A stretch of 7,970 nucleotides of DNA from the NCBI GenBank assembly GCA_903841915.1, contig CAIMKO010000058.1, positions 1 through 7,970 on the forward strand, in the 5' to 3' direction. This document shows positions 1 to 7,286 of this stretch, one piece after another; the first letter of the stretch is position 1, and the number at the start of each line of letters is the position of its first letter. The stretch is from an uncultured Chitinophagaceae bacterium. Its GTDB lineage: Bacteria; Bacteroidota; Bacteroidia; Chitinophagales; Chitinophagaceae. Under the pieces are notes generated by a model. The model saw only the letters and a list, made by a program, of their open reading frames with translations, was not told the origin of the DNA and made no database searches. Made by a program: the position numbers and the translations under genes.

Positions 1-85
1 ACAATTACAGGCATTAACTGAAGCCATATATGAAACTGGTTTTGACAAAGGGGATTTCATAAAAAAAATCCAAGAAAGGGACTAA
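1..85 (+). CDS. C-terminal end of an unidentified protein (partial)
   Basis: An open frame enters the window at the left edge (first full codon at base 2) and stops at TAA 83-85, giving 27 residues that end in FIKKIQERD. The tail is hydrophilic and looks helical, as in many soluble enzymes, but it holds no motif that allows a family call. It lies 72 bp upstream of the HAD hydrolase on the same strand with no hairpin terminator between them, so the two could be co-transcribed. The coding claim rests only on an open frame at the edge that ends shortly before the next gene, so it is moderate. Confidence 0.5.
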   Translation, partial: QLQALTEAIYETGFDKGDFIKKIQERD

Positions 86-157
86 TTATTATGTTTTCAT
101 CACGGAAAAGTACAGCAAACCGGATAATGATAACTTTACATTTATATAAATTAAAAG

Positions 158-817
158 ATGAGTAATAAGGCTTTTTTATTTGATTTGAACGGAACGATCA
201 TTGATGATATGGAATTCCATGCGAAAGCATGGTACGATGTTTTAAATAATGAACTTCATGCAAACCTTTCTTGGGAAGATGTCAAGGCACAGATGTACGG
301 AAAGAATGATGAATTACTGATACGCATCTTTGGGGAAGGATATTTTACAAAGGAAAGGATGCGAGAGTTGTCGGTAGAAAAAGAGAAACAATATCAGAAA
401 GCGTTTACCCCTCATTTAAAATTGATAAAGGGGCTGGATATTTTTCTTGAAAAGGCGTATCAGCAAAATATCCCTATGGCGATCGGCACAGCCGCCATCC
501 TATTCAATGTGGATTATATTTTGGATGGATTGCATCTTCATAAATATTTTAAAAGCATCATCAGTGCCGATGATGTAGCGATCAGTAAGCCTGATCCTGA
601 AACATTTGTTACATGTGCTGATCAGTTGGGTGTTAGTTATGATCGATGTATTGTTTTTGAAGATTCTCCGAAAGGAGTGGAATCTGCACTGCGTGCAGGA
701 ATGCAAGCAGTGGTTATAAAAACGTATCATACGATAGAAGAGTTTTCGCATCTTCCCAATGTTTTAATGGCAGTGGATGATTATACGGATCCTGCATTGC
801 AGCAGCTTTTTCATTGA
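158..817 (+). CDS. HAD-superfamily hydrolase, beta-phosphoglucomutase-like, with D-to-N change in motif I
   Basis: A 219-residue cytosolic HAD protein with a helical cap between motifs I and II, close in size to beta-phosphoglucomutase (about 220 residues). Motif I is FDLNGT with nucleophile Asp9; the residue two places on is Asn11, where phosphatases and phosphomutases of this group have the general acid/base Asp. Motif II is the GTAA at 110-113, motif III the lysine of SKPDP (Lys144), and motif IV VFEDS with Glu168 and Asp169 for magnesium. The EFHAKAW segment (His21) matches the EYHFRAW segment of beta-phosphoglucomutase. The cap segment GKNDELL (48-54) lacks the phosphate-binding arginine that mutases carry there. 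The likely role is therefore a sugar-phosphate or related phosphatase, or a divergent activity, rather than a true mutase; the substrate is unknown. The start is firm because an in-frame TAA lies at 152-154, just before the ATG. Confidence 0.88.
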   Translation: MSNKAFLFDLNGTIIDDMEFHAKAWYDVLNNELHANLSWEDVKAQMYGKNDELLIRIFGEGYFTKERMRELSVEKEKQYQKAFTPHLKLIKGLDIFLEKAYQQNIPMAIGTAAILFNVDYILDGLHLHKYFKSIISADDVAISKPDPETFVTCADQLGVSYDRCIVFEDSPKGVESALRAGMQAVVIKTYHTIEEFSHLPNVLMAVDDYTDPALQQLFH

Positions 818-842
818 AAGAATTTAGTTAAAAGGATATAAG

Positions 843-883
843 AATACAAAAAGTGATTCATCTTTGAATCGCTTTTTTGTATT
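843..883 (+). terminator. Rho-independent terminator after the HAD gene, possibly bidirectional
   Basis: The arms GTGATTCA (853-860) and TGAATCGC (865-872) pair over eight base pairs, one of them G-U, around a TCTT loop, followed by six T at 873-878. The flanking AATACAAAAA and TTTTTTGTATT extend the symmetry. The left-hand A-run means the hairpin also carries a U-tract when read from the other strand, so it could stop transcripts running through from the convergent lacI-type gene, which ends 151 bp to the right. Confidence 0.85.
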
Positions 884-1034
884 TCGTGCCTTAAACTAGC
901 TTGCGTTCGAACTTTTGGTTGAAGATATAAGCCCTGTAATAAAATTTGAGATAAAAATCGGAGTCGTACATATTCTGTCAAAGTAATGAGAGCTTTATGC
1001 TAAAGATTAATAACCTTAAAAATAGTAGCTCAGA

Positions 1035-2066
1035 TTATTTAACAACTGTATGTAGTAAACGTTGCGAAGATTCTCTTATAAATAATTTTGGTTTTAATAC
1101 AATTTCACGGCTTGTCATATCAATATCGCTATTCATCATTTCAATAAAAACTTTTGCTGCCGCCTTGCCTATTTCAAATGCAGGTTGATCAACACTGGAG
1201 ATGGCAGGGGTTAGCAATTTTGTTACGGGCTCATTATTAAAGCCTACTAATCCAATGTCGTTGGGCATTTGCAGCCCTTTTTCTTTTATTGCAAGCATTG
1301 CTCCAATCGCCATTCTGTCGCTGATCGTAAATATCGCATCGGGTCGTTTTTTCATGCCCAATAATTCTTTTGTAGCGAAATATGCATAGTCTTGATCAAA
1401 ATCACAATGAATGATCAAATCTTTTTGTACTCTCATATTATTATGCTTCAGTGCTTTTAAATAGCCATCTACTCTTTTATTGCTGATGTCTAATGTATCC
1501 GGTCCTGCAAGTACAGCAATGCGCTTATATCCCTGTTCTATTAAATGTTGTGTAGCCTGGAAACCGCCGTCTTCATTGTCAAGCCTTATTTTAGGTGCAG
1601 CTAAATCAGTTGGAAGTCTATCGAAAATAACGATCGGTTTTTTTTGATCCTGGATCTTTTTAAAATGGTCCACTAATTTTGTTTCACTGGATATAGAAAT
1701 AATAAAACCATCTACTAAACTTTCCATCAGCCTTCTGGTATTTACAATTTCCCTGCCATAACTTTCATTACTCTGACAAACCATAACTGTATAGCCTGCT
1801 TCTAAAGCTACTTCATCAATTCCTTTGACCATCATTGATAAAACATAATCCAAATTCGGTACAATTACACCAATACTGTGTGTTTGTTTATGTAAAAGAC
1901 TTAATGCTAATTGATTGGGCTGATAATTTATTTCCTCAGCTAGTTTGAGAACAGCCTGGCGGGTTTCGGGGTTTACTTCTGATGCATTTCGCAAAGCCCT
2001 CGATACAGTCGAGATCGAAATATTTAATCTCTTGGCAATGTCTTTGATCGTAGGGGCCTTAATCAT
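1035..2066 (-). CDS. LacI/GalR-family transcriptional regulator
   Basis: A 343-residue repressor of normal family length. Residues 6-25 form the LacI helix-turn-helix (TIKDIAKRLNISISTVSRAL). The hinge helix follows at about 48-58 (YQPNQLALSLL) with Ala54 and Leu57 in the places of the minor-groove contacts of LacI. The rest, from SIGVIVPN at 64, is a periplasmic-binding-protein-like sensor domain with typical landmarks: DGFIIS (119-124), FDR (148-150), DNEDGGFQA (163-171), ISDRMAIGA (248-256) and VGFNNEP (274-280). The effector is not readable from sequence; in this family it is usually a sugar or sugar derivative. The gene diverges from the susC-susD-lyase cluster across a 311-bp region holding operator-like repeats 52 bp before its start, so it probably represses itself and may control the cluster. 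No helical or transmembrane segment suggests a location other than the cytosol. Confidence 0.93.
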   Translation of the reverse strand: MIKAPTIKDIAKRLNISISTVSRALRNASEVNPETRQAVLKLAEEINYQPNQLALSLLHKQTHSIGVIVPNLDYVLSMMVKGIDEVALEAGYTVMVCQSNESYGREIVNTRRLMESLVDGFIISISSETKLVDHFKKIQDQKKPIVIFDRLPTDLAAPKIRLDNEDGGFQATQHLIEQGYKRIAVLAGPDTLDISNKRVDGYLKALKHNNMRVQKDLIIHCDFDQDYAYFATKELLGMKKRPDAIFTISDRMAIGAMLAIKEKGLQMPNDIGLVGFNNEPVTKLLTPAISSVDQPAFEIGKAAAKVFIEMMNSDIDMTSREIVLKPKLFIRESSQRLLHTVVK

Positions 2067-2118
2067 AAAATGATTTTGTGTAAAAAGTAAAGCTAAAGCA
2101 TAATTTTTATGAGAATAT

Positions 2119-2150
2119 CGGAAGCGTTACCGGAAACGTTCTCGGAAGCC
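2119..2150. promoter_or_regulatory. Tandem 12-bp repeat, probable LacI-family operator
   Basis: Two full units and a partial third follow without a gap: CGGAAGCGTTAC, CGGAAACGTTCT and CGGAAGCC. The two full units each have a GGAAnCGTT core, close to the GnAAnCGnTTnC type of site bound by LacI/GalR proteins, with the CG centred at 2125-2126 and 2137-2138. The site lies 52 bp upstream of the LacI-type start codon and 227 bp upstream of susC. That placement fits autorepression best. That the neighbouring regulator binds here is inferred. Confidence 0.6.
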
Positions 2151-2155
2151 ATTTA

Positions 2156-2170
2156 TTTGAATAATTCAAA
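2156..2170. repeat. 15-bp perfect palindrome next to the operator-like repeat
   Basis: TTTGAATAATTCAAA has 7-bp arms around a single central A and begins 5 bp after the tandem repeat. It could be a binding site for a dimeric protein. Its first four bases also match the Bacteroidota -33 element TTTG, but no good -7 element follows at the expected distance. Function is unknown, and such short A/T-rich palindromes can arise by chance. Confidence 0.35.
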
Positions 2171-2199
2171 CATAATGATAGAAATAATGAATTCCATCT

Positions 2200-2217
2200 A
2201 ATAAATCACGATTTATT
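2200..2217. repeat. 18-bp inverted repeat in the intergenic region
   Basis: AATAAATC and GATTTATT are perfect 8-bp inverted arms separated by AC. It lacks the GGAA arms of the tandem repeat upstream, so it would be a different site, if it is one. Another A/T-rich imperfect dyad overlaps its right arm. Function is unknown. Confidence 0.35.
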
Positions 2218-2320
2218 TTATAAAAAATAAGCGGACCATTTAATTACTGCCTATTCCTTTTACGATAATATTGGTAAATTATTAAGAGTGAGATGTAGTC
2301 ACGAAACAATTGCATCAACC

Positions 2321-2354
2321 TTTAATAGTCATTAGAAATTTTATTTAACGTTTG
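2321..2354 (+). promoter_or_regulatory. Possible Bacteroidota-type promoter for susC
   Basis: TAACGTTTG at 2346-2354 resembles the Bacteroidota -7 element TAnnTTTG with one extra spacer base, and TTTA at 2321-2324, 21 bp upstream, could stand in for the -33 TTTG. Transcription would then begin near 2360 and leave a leader of roughly 18 nt before the ATG at 2378. The -7 candidate contains AACGTT, the same six bases found at the centre of the operator-like unit at 2131-2142. The match is imperfect and the call is tentative. Confidence 0.33.
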
Positions 2355-2377
2355 CTCAAAAAACTAAAACTGCTCAT

Positions 2378-5300
2378 ATGAAGAAGCTACGATGCTTGCT
2401 GTTAATGTTGCCCTTGATCTTTTCAGTGGTACTAGTTAACGCACAAAAAAAAGTGATCACCGGTAAGGTCACAGATCAAAGCACAGGAGAAGCACTGCCT
2501 GATGCAAATATTAGAACAGTAAAATCTACTACAGGTACCATTTCAAAAAAAGACGGTACTTTTTCGATTGCAGTGGATTCTGCTTCTACCTCTTTAGTAA
2601 TATCATTTGTAGGGTATGGTCCACAAACAATAGCAATTGCAGGAAAATCTGTGATGAATGTTTCTCTCGTTCCTATTACTACTTCCAATAATGATGTTGT
2701 AGTGATTGGTTACGGAACGCAAAAGAAATCAAGTGTTACCGGTGCTGTGTCTAAATACAAAAACGATAAGATGGACGAATTGCCTGTATCGAGATTAGAT
2801 CAGGCATTGCAAGGGAAGATCGCAGGTGTTCAAATTGATAATATTGCATCTGAAGCCGGTTCTGACCCAAGGGTGAGAATTCGTGGAACAAGTTCAATCA
2901 ATGCAGGACAGGATCCATTGGTTGTTGTCGATGGGCATCCGGTTCCTGATGGACTTGCTTTTGTTAATACAGCTGATGTAGAATCTGTTGAAGTTTTAAA
3001 AGATGCTGCATCTGCCGCTATTTATGGATCACGTGGTGCGAGTGGCGTTATTTTGATCACCACAAGGAGTGGTAAATTTGAAAAGACGAGGTATAATATT
3101 AAAGTGTCTACCGGTACGAAGAATCCGTACAAAGTATACCCGATCATGAGTACAACTGATTATACGAATCAGTTATATTCAGAAGCTGCATTGAGATTTG
3201 CTGATACTGCATGGTCTAATTACGCAACTGCAGCACAAATAACTGCAAAAGGCAATTTGGCCTCAACAGCAGAGAAAGGAGCTTACCTGGTTGAAAATGG
3301 CATTAATGGCGGCGTAATGACCGATTGGCAACAAGCTGCATTGAGAACAGGGAACACAAAAAATGTTGATATTAATGTATCCGGAGGGACCAATAATTTG
3401 AAATATTTTCTCTCAGGTGGGTATCAAAATGATCAGGGAATGATCTTGCATAGTGAGTATGAACGTTATAGTCTTAGGAGTAAGATAGAAGCACAACTCA
3501 GTAAGAAGGTTAAATTGACACTGAATCTAAACCCTTCCTATTTTAAGAGAGAAACACCTTCTACCAATTTTACGGACTTTACCAGAGTATCCTCTTATTT
3601 ACCATTAACATTGAATGCTGCCCAGGCTGCATTTATAAGCCAAAATCCGACTTATGCAAATGTCAAAGCCGGTGATTTTGCACAACCAAGAATGTTTAAT
3701 GATTTGCCTTATAGCGGAACTATGCCAGATGGAAGTACTTACACTAACCCGGCAGGAACAGCTTTATCTATAAGTTCCAGTGCGAATAACTCTCCTTATT
3801 CAATATTACAAACGCAAAGAATTAATACGGATGATTACAGAGTATTATCATCAGGTGACTTGACATTTAATATCCTTCCAGGATTAACTTTTAAAACTTT
3901 GTTGAGTGCCTATTTAGATTATACGCACGGGCTGAATTTTGCAAAAAGTAATTCGAGTGCTGCGGGTGCAATAAGCAAAGGTATTTATACTGATCGTCTG
4001 TATTTTGATCTGTTGAATGAAAATACATTCAATTATATCAAACAAATCAATGATCATTCTATAAATATCCTGGCAGGGTTTACTGCACAAAAAACAAAGA
4101 TCAATAATCAACAAATAACCGGGTTGAATTATCAAAGTGATAATATCACAACCCTGAATACTGCGTTATCCATTGATCAACCAAACTCTTATAACACAGT
4201 AAATTCGGTAGGATTGCTTTCTTATCTGGGTCGTATTAATTATGGGTATAAAAATAAATATTTATTATCTGCCAGTTTCAGGGCAGATGGTAGTTCCTAT
4301 TTTAGTACCGGAAATAAATGGGGCTATTTCCCATCTGTTTCAATTGGATGGGTTGCCAGTAAAGAAAAATTTCTCCAAAATATTCGTTGGATAGATAATC
4401 TGAAATTCAGAGGCAGTTATGGTGCTACAGGTAATAACAGAATCGTTGATTTTGCATTTGTTGATCTATTGTATGCTGCTAACTATCCTACAGGTGTGGG
4501 CACCGGTACATCAACCCAAGGGTTAATTCCATCTTCTTCAGTTTTGTCAAATCCTAATATTACTTGGGAACGTACATTTCAATATAATGCCGGACTTGAT
4601 ATGACAATCCTTAAAAACTTACTTACCATTTCATTAGATGTTTATCAATCAAAGACAGATCATCTTTTGTTAAGTCAGGCAGCAATGGGTTTATCCGGTG
4701 TTCCTCAAACATGGAACAATATTGGTAAACTTCAGAACAACGGGATTGAGTTAGATATCACTTCAAATAATATCAGAACCAATAATTTCAAATGGACAAC
4801 ATCTGCCAATATTTCTCATAACGTAAATAAATTATTACAGTTAGGTAATGAAACCTATTTGTTGAGTACAGGAGAGCGGCAAGATGTATATATGAATAAA
4901 GTAGGCGGGCCTTTAATTCAATATTTTAATTTTAAAACCGACGGTATATGGTTATCACAATCGGCAGTTAATACAGCTACCGCAAGTGGTCAAACAAGTG
5001 CATTGGCCGGATATTTTGCAGCAGGTGCTTTGAAATTTAAAGATCAAAATGGCGATAAAGCTATTGATCTAAATGATCGAACAGTTATTGGAAATCCTTA
5101 TGCAGATTTTACATGGGGTATCACTAATAGTTTCAATTATAAAGGTTTTGATCTAAGTTTTTCATTACAAGGCAGACAAGGCGGACAATTGCTGAATGGT
5201 GATGCATTCTATAATGAAGCAAGGAAATATAACAGAGCATACAATAATAACAGATGGGTAAGTCCTGCTAATCCCGGTGATGGCAAAACACCCTATTTCA

Positions 5301-5611
5301 CAAATGGATATTCTAATGCATGGACACAGAGTGATTATATAGTAGAAGATGCATCCTATTGGGCATTAAGGGAAGTATTATTAGGATATACATTGCCTGC
5401 AAAACTGGTTCAAAAAACCAAATTAGCTTCTGTTCGTTTTTATATGTCTGCTCAGAATTTGTATTATCATTTTGCCAAAAATTACAGAGGCATCAATCCT
5501 GAAGCAAGAAATACTACCGGCGTATATGCTACTCCATTAGCAGATGGTTATCAGCGTGGCGCTTTTCCGATCAACAAAGCTGTTTTATTTGGAGTGGATA
5601 TTAATTTTTAA
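2378..5611 (+). CDS. SusC/RagA-family TonB-dependent outer-membrane transporter
   Basis: A 1077-residue outer-membrane importer, of usual SusC length. Residues 1-22 are a type I signal peptide (likely cut after VNA, before Gln23). A carboxypeptidase-D-like regulatory domain spans about 27-100 (ITGKVTDQSTGEALPDANI through SFVGYGPQTI). The plug domain begins at DVVVIGYGTQKKSSVTGAV (106-124) and carries VRIRGTSSINAGQDPLVVVDG (166-186) and the hallmark LKDAASAAIYGSRGASGVI (207-225). The beta barrel fills the rest and ends in the terminal phenylalanine of GVDINF. An EF-hand-like acidic loop, DQNGDKAID, starts at 889. There is no N-terminal STN signalling domain, so it is a transporter rather than a sigma-factor transducer. 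With SusD it should import an oligosaccharide using TonB and proton-motive energy. No in-frame ATG lies between the upstream stop at 2333-2335 and the chosen start. Confidence 0.96.
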   Translation: MKKLRCLLLMLPLIFSVVLVNAQKKVITGKVTDQSTGEALPDANIRTVKSTTGTISKKDGTFSIAVDSASTSLVISFVGYGPQTIAIAGKSVMNVSLVPITTSNNDVVVIGYGTQKKSSVTGAVSKYKNDKMDELPVSRLDQALQGKIAGVQIDNIASEAGSDPRVRIRGTSSINAGQDPLVVVDGHPVPDGLAFVNTADVESVEVLKDAASAAIYGSRGASGVILITTRSGKFEKTRYNIKVSTGTKNPYKVYPIMSTTDYTNQLYSEAALRFADTAWSNYATAAQITAKGNLASTAEKGAYLVENGINGGVMTDWQQAALRTGNTKNVDINVSGGTNNLKYFLSGGYQNDQGMILHSEYERYSLRSKIEAQLSKKVKLTLNLNPSYFKRETPSTNFTDFTRVSSYLPLTLNAAQAAFISQNPTYANVKAGDFAQPRMFNDLPYSGTMPDGSTYTNPAGTALSISSSANNSPYSILQTQRINTDDYRVLSSGDLTFNILPGLTFKTLLSAYLDYTHGLNFAKSNSSAAGAISKGIYTDRLYFDLLNENTFNYIKQINDHSINILAGFTAQKTKINNQQITGLNYQSDNITTLNTALSIDQPNSYNTVNSVGLLSYLGRINYGYKNKYLLSASFRADGSSYFSTGNKWGYFPSVSIGWVASKEKFLQNIRWIDNLKFRGSYGATGNNRIVDFAFVDLLYAANYPTGVGTGTSTQGLIPSSSVLSNPNITWERTFQYNAGLDMTILKNLLTISLDVYQSKTDHLLLSQAAMGLSGVPQTWNNIGKLQNNGIELDITSNNIRTNNFKWTTSANISHNVNKLLQLGNETYLLSTGERQDVYMNKVGGPLIQYFNFKTDGIWLSQSAVNTATASGQTSALAGYFAAGALKFKDQNGDKAIDLNDRTVIGNPYADFTWGITNSFNYKGFDLSFSLQGRQGGQLLNGDAFYNEARKYNRAYNNNRWVSPANPGDGKTPYFTNGYSNAWTQSDYIVEDASYWALREVLLGYTLPAKLVQKTKLASVRFYMSAQNLYYHFAKNYRGINPEARNTTGVYATPLADGYQRGAFPINKAVLFGVDINF

Positions 5612-5629
5612 TAATTAAAACTTAACTAT

Positions 5630-7192
5630 ATGTGCTTTAAAAAATATTTGATTGTTCTTGTTTGTATGGGGTTGTTCTCATGTAAAAAAATAATTGATCT
5701 CTACCCTGTATCAAACCTTAACACCGCTACCTATTATTCTACCTCCGATGAGGTACAAACCGGCTTATTAGGATGTTATAGTGTTATGCAGAAGTCTATG
5801 TATTACGAATGGCAATTAACAGAGATGCGAAGTGATAATACTGATATGGGTGTTCCAACCAGTAATAACTCTGTTAACAGAGATCAGAGTGATCTGGATG
5901 AATTTATACCTGCAACTACAAATACCACTGTTTATAATTACTGGTTAACCACTTATAGTACTATCCGTAATGCAAATATCATTTTGCAAAATTTAGGGGT
6001 TGTATATGATCCTGCTGCTGGTACTATTAGTTTGTCTGCTATTCAATTGAATATTTCAGATTCTTTACGTAAACAATATGCCGGAGAAGCAATGGTTATT
6101 CGTGCAAATTCCTATTTCAATTTAGTACGATTATTTGGTGGTGTTTTTTTAGTGCAAACTCCAATTGCAGCCGAAGCAGCAAAGGGGGTTAATAGATCTA
6201 CAGTTGATGATATCTATAAATTTATTCAGGCAGATCTGTCTACCGCTGTAGGATATTTGAATAAACAAAAATTCAGTGCATTACCTGCTGCAAGTATTGG
6301 TAGGGCAAATGCATGGGTTGCAAAGGGATTATTGGCCAAAGTGTATCTAACACTTAATAATAAAGCAGGGGCAATCACTTTATTGCAAGACGTTATTTCT
6401 AATAGTGGGTATAGCTTGCAAGCCACTTATGCAAATGTGTTTTCAATCACTACTGAAATGAATAGTGAGATAATGTTTGCAGTTCGTTATAAAGCAGGCA
6501 ATTTAGGATTAGGTTCTACTTTCGGAAATGATTTTGCTCCTTTAGGCAGCGGTTCAGCTGTGATTAATGGTTCCGGTTTAGGCTGGAATTATCCTACGAA
6601 TGATATGGATACCACTTATGGTGGTTATACTTCGGGCGGAGTAGCGATTCCTTTAGATCCGCGTAAAGCAACTTCTATGTCATCTTATGGAACTTCCAAA
6701 TTATTGTATGTAAAGAAATATTTAACCCCGGTAGTTACAGCGAATGACGGAGAATCTGATTGGCCGGTGCTGCGTTATGCTGATATTATTTTAATGATGG
6801 CAGAAGCTCAGGGTTATTCTGCAGCCAGTATTACTTTGATCAATCAGATCAGAACAAGAGCAGGAGTGGCTGTATTACCGGTAACTGTTAATACGGTTGC
6901 TCTATTTGAAAAGGCATTATCAAATGAGAGAAGATTAGAGTTTGCTTTTGAGAATCAAAGATTCTTTGATCTGGTAAGATTTAATACAACAATGACCACC
7001 ATTACAGCTCAGCAAACTATTAAAGATCATTTGGCTAAAGAATTTGCAAGTCATTATGCATCTTATAGTCCTGTAATACCATTGGCCACTTTGCAATCTT
7101 ATGTCACAACTGATAAACTATTGTTGCCAATACCTCAACACGAAATTGATACCAATAGTCAAATTGTTATTCCTCAAAATACGGGTTATTAA
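5630..7192 (+). CDS. SusD/RagB-family surface glycan-binding lipoprotein
   Basis: A 520-residue partner of SusC, expected to sit on the cell surface as a lid over the transporter and bind the glycan. It starts with a type II signal peptide whose lipobox LFSC puts the lipidated cysteine at residue 18, followed by KKIID, common in SusD proteins. The N-terminal SusD-like part contains YNYWLTTYSTIRNANIIL (102-119) and the helical segment GEAMVIRANSYFNLVRLFGG (152-171), with TPR-like helices to about 270. The C-terminal RagB/SusD domain shows WPVLRYADIILMMAEAQ (378-394), NQIRTRAG (405-412), NERRLEFAFENQRFFDLVRF (432-451) and LLPIPQHEID (498-507). The gap after susC is 18 bp, so the pair is one operon. 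An in-frame TAA at 5612-5614 fixes the ATG as the earliest start. The sugar ligand cannot be read from these residues. Confidence 0.95.
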   Translation: MCFKKYLIVLVCMGLFSCKKIIDLYPVSNLNTATYYSTSDEVQTGLLGCYSVMQKSMYYEWQLTEMRSDNTDMGVPTSNNSVNRDQSDLDEFIPATTNTTVYNYWLTTYSTIRNANIILQNLGVVYDPAAGTISLSAIQLNISDSLRKQYAGEAMVIRANSYFNLVRLFGGVFLVQTPIAAEAAKGVNRSTVDDIYKFIQADLSTAVGYLNKQKFSALPAASIGRANAWVAKGLLAKVYLTLNNKAGAITLLQDVISNSGYSLQATYANVFSITTEMNSEIMFAVRYKAGNLGLGSTFGNDFAPLGSGSAVINGSGLGWNYPTNDMDTTYGGYTSGGVAIPLDPRKATSMSSYGTSKLLYVKKYLTPVVTANDGESDWPVLRYADIILMMAEAQGYSAASITLINQIRTRAGVAVLPVTVNTVALFEKALSNERRLEFAFENQRFFDLVRFNTTMTTITAQQTIKDHLAKEFASHYASYSPVIPLATLQSYVTTDKLLLPIPQHEIDTNSQIVIPQNTGY

Positions 7193-7223
7193 GTTTGTAA
7201 CCGTTTTTAACTCATCTCTAAAA

Positions 7224-7266
7224 AACGATTGTATCAGTTACTCAAAAAGTAGCTGATACAATCGTT
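7224..7266 (+). terminator. Strong intercistronic hairpin between susD and the lyase gene
   Basis: Two 19-nt arms (7224-7242 and 7248-7266) pair completely with a single G-U wobble around a 5-nt loop CAAAA. The plus-strand transcript has no U-tract after the stem (AGAACAAAAG follows), so it is not a classical intrinsic terminator in the direction of the genes. Read on the minus strand the stem is followed by a T-run (from A 7220-7223), but no minus-strand gene is nearby. It probably protects the 3' end of the susCD message or reduces read-through into the lyase gene. It begins 31 bp after the susD stop and ends 20 bp before the lyase start. Confidence 0.7.
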
Positions 7267-7286
7267 AGAACAAAAGTTTCAGCAAC

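Larger units (their letters stand above)
2067..2377. other. Divergent intergenic regulatory region between the LacI-type gene and susC
   Basis: This 311-bp AT-rich stretch has no credible gene. From left to right it holds a 12-bp tandem repeat with CG-centred operator-like cores (2119-2150), an odd palindrome (2156-2170), a second perfect inverted repeat (2200-2217) followed by an A/T-rich imperfect dyad (about 2213-2230), and a possible susC promoter near 2321-2354. The GC-rich repeat stands out against its AT-rich surroundings. No attachment site, riboswitch or RNA gene was recognised. Confidence 0.7.

Noticed and set aside
131..138. TAACTTTA as a -7 promoter element for the HAD gene
   Set aside because: It fits TAnnTTT, but no TTTG-like -33 element lies 19-21 bp upstream; co-transcription with the gene before it is equally possible.
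500..751. 83-codon minus-strand open frame inside the HAD gene
   Set aside because: Shadow of a strongly supported gene; cysteine- and histidine-rich composition typical of an antisense frame.
884..1034. 151-bp gap between the HAD terminator and the end of the LacI-type gene as a site for a small RNA or gene
   Set aside because: Inspected on both strands; no convincing open frame, stable hairpin or promoter pair was seen.
997..1389. Two plus-strand open frames of about 62 codons (997-1188 and 1201-1389) largely antisense to the LacI-type gene
   Set aside because: Almost all of their length lies opposite a well-supported reading frame with full family motifs; they show no recognisable domain.
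2476..4135. Minus-strand open frames of 70 and 73 codons within susC
   Set aside because: They lie inside the susC frame, which has intact family motifs from end to end.
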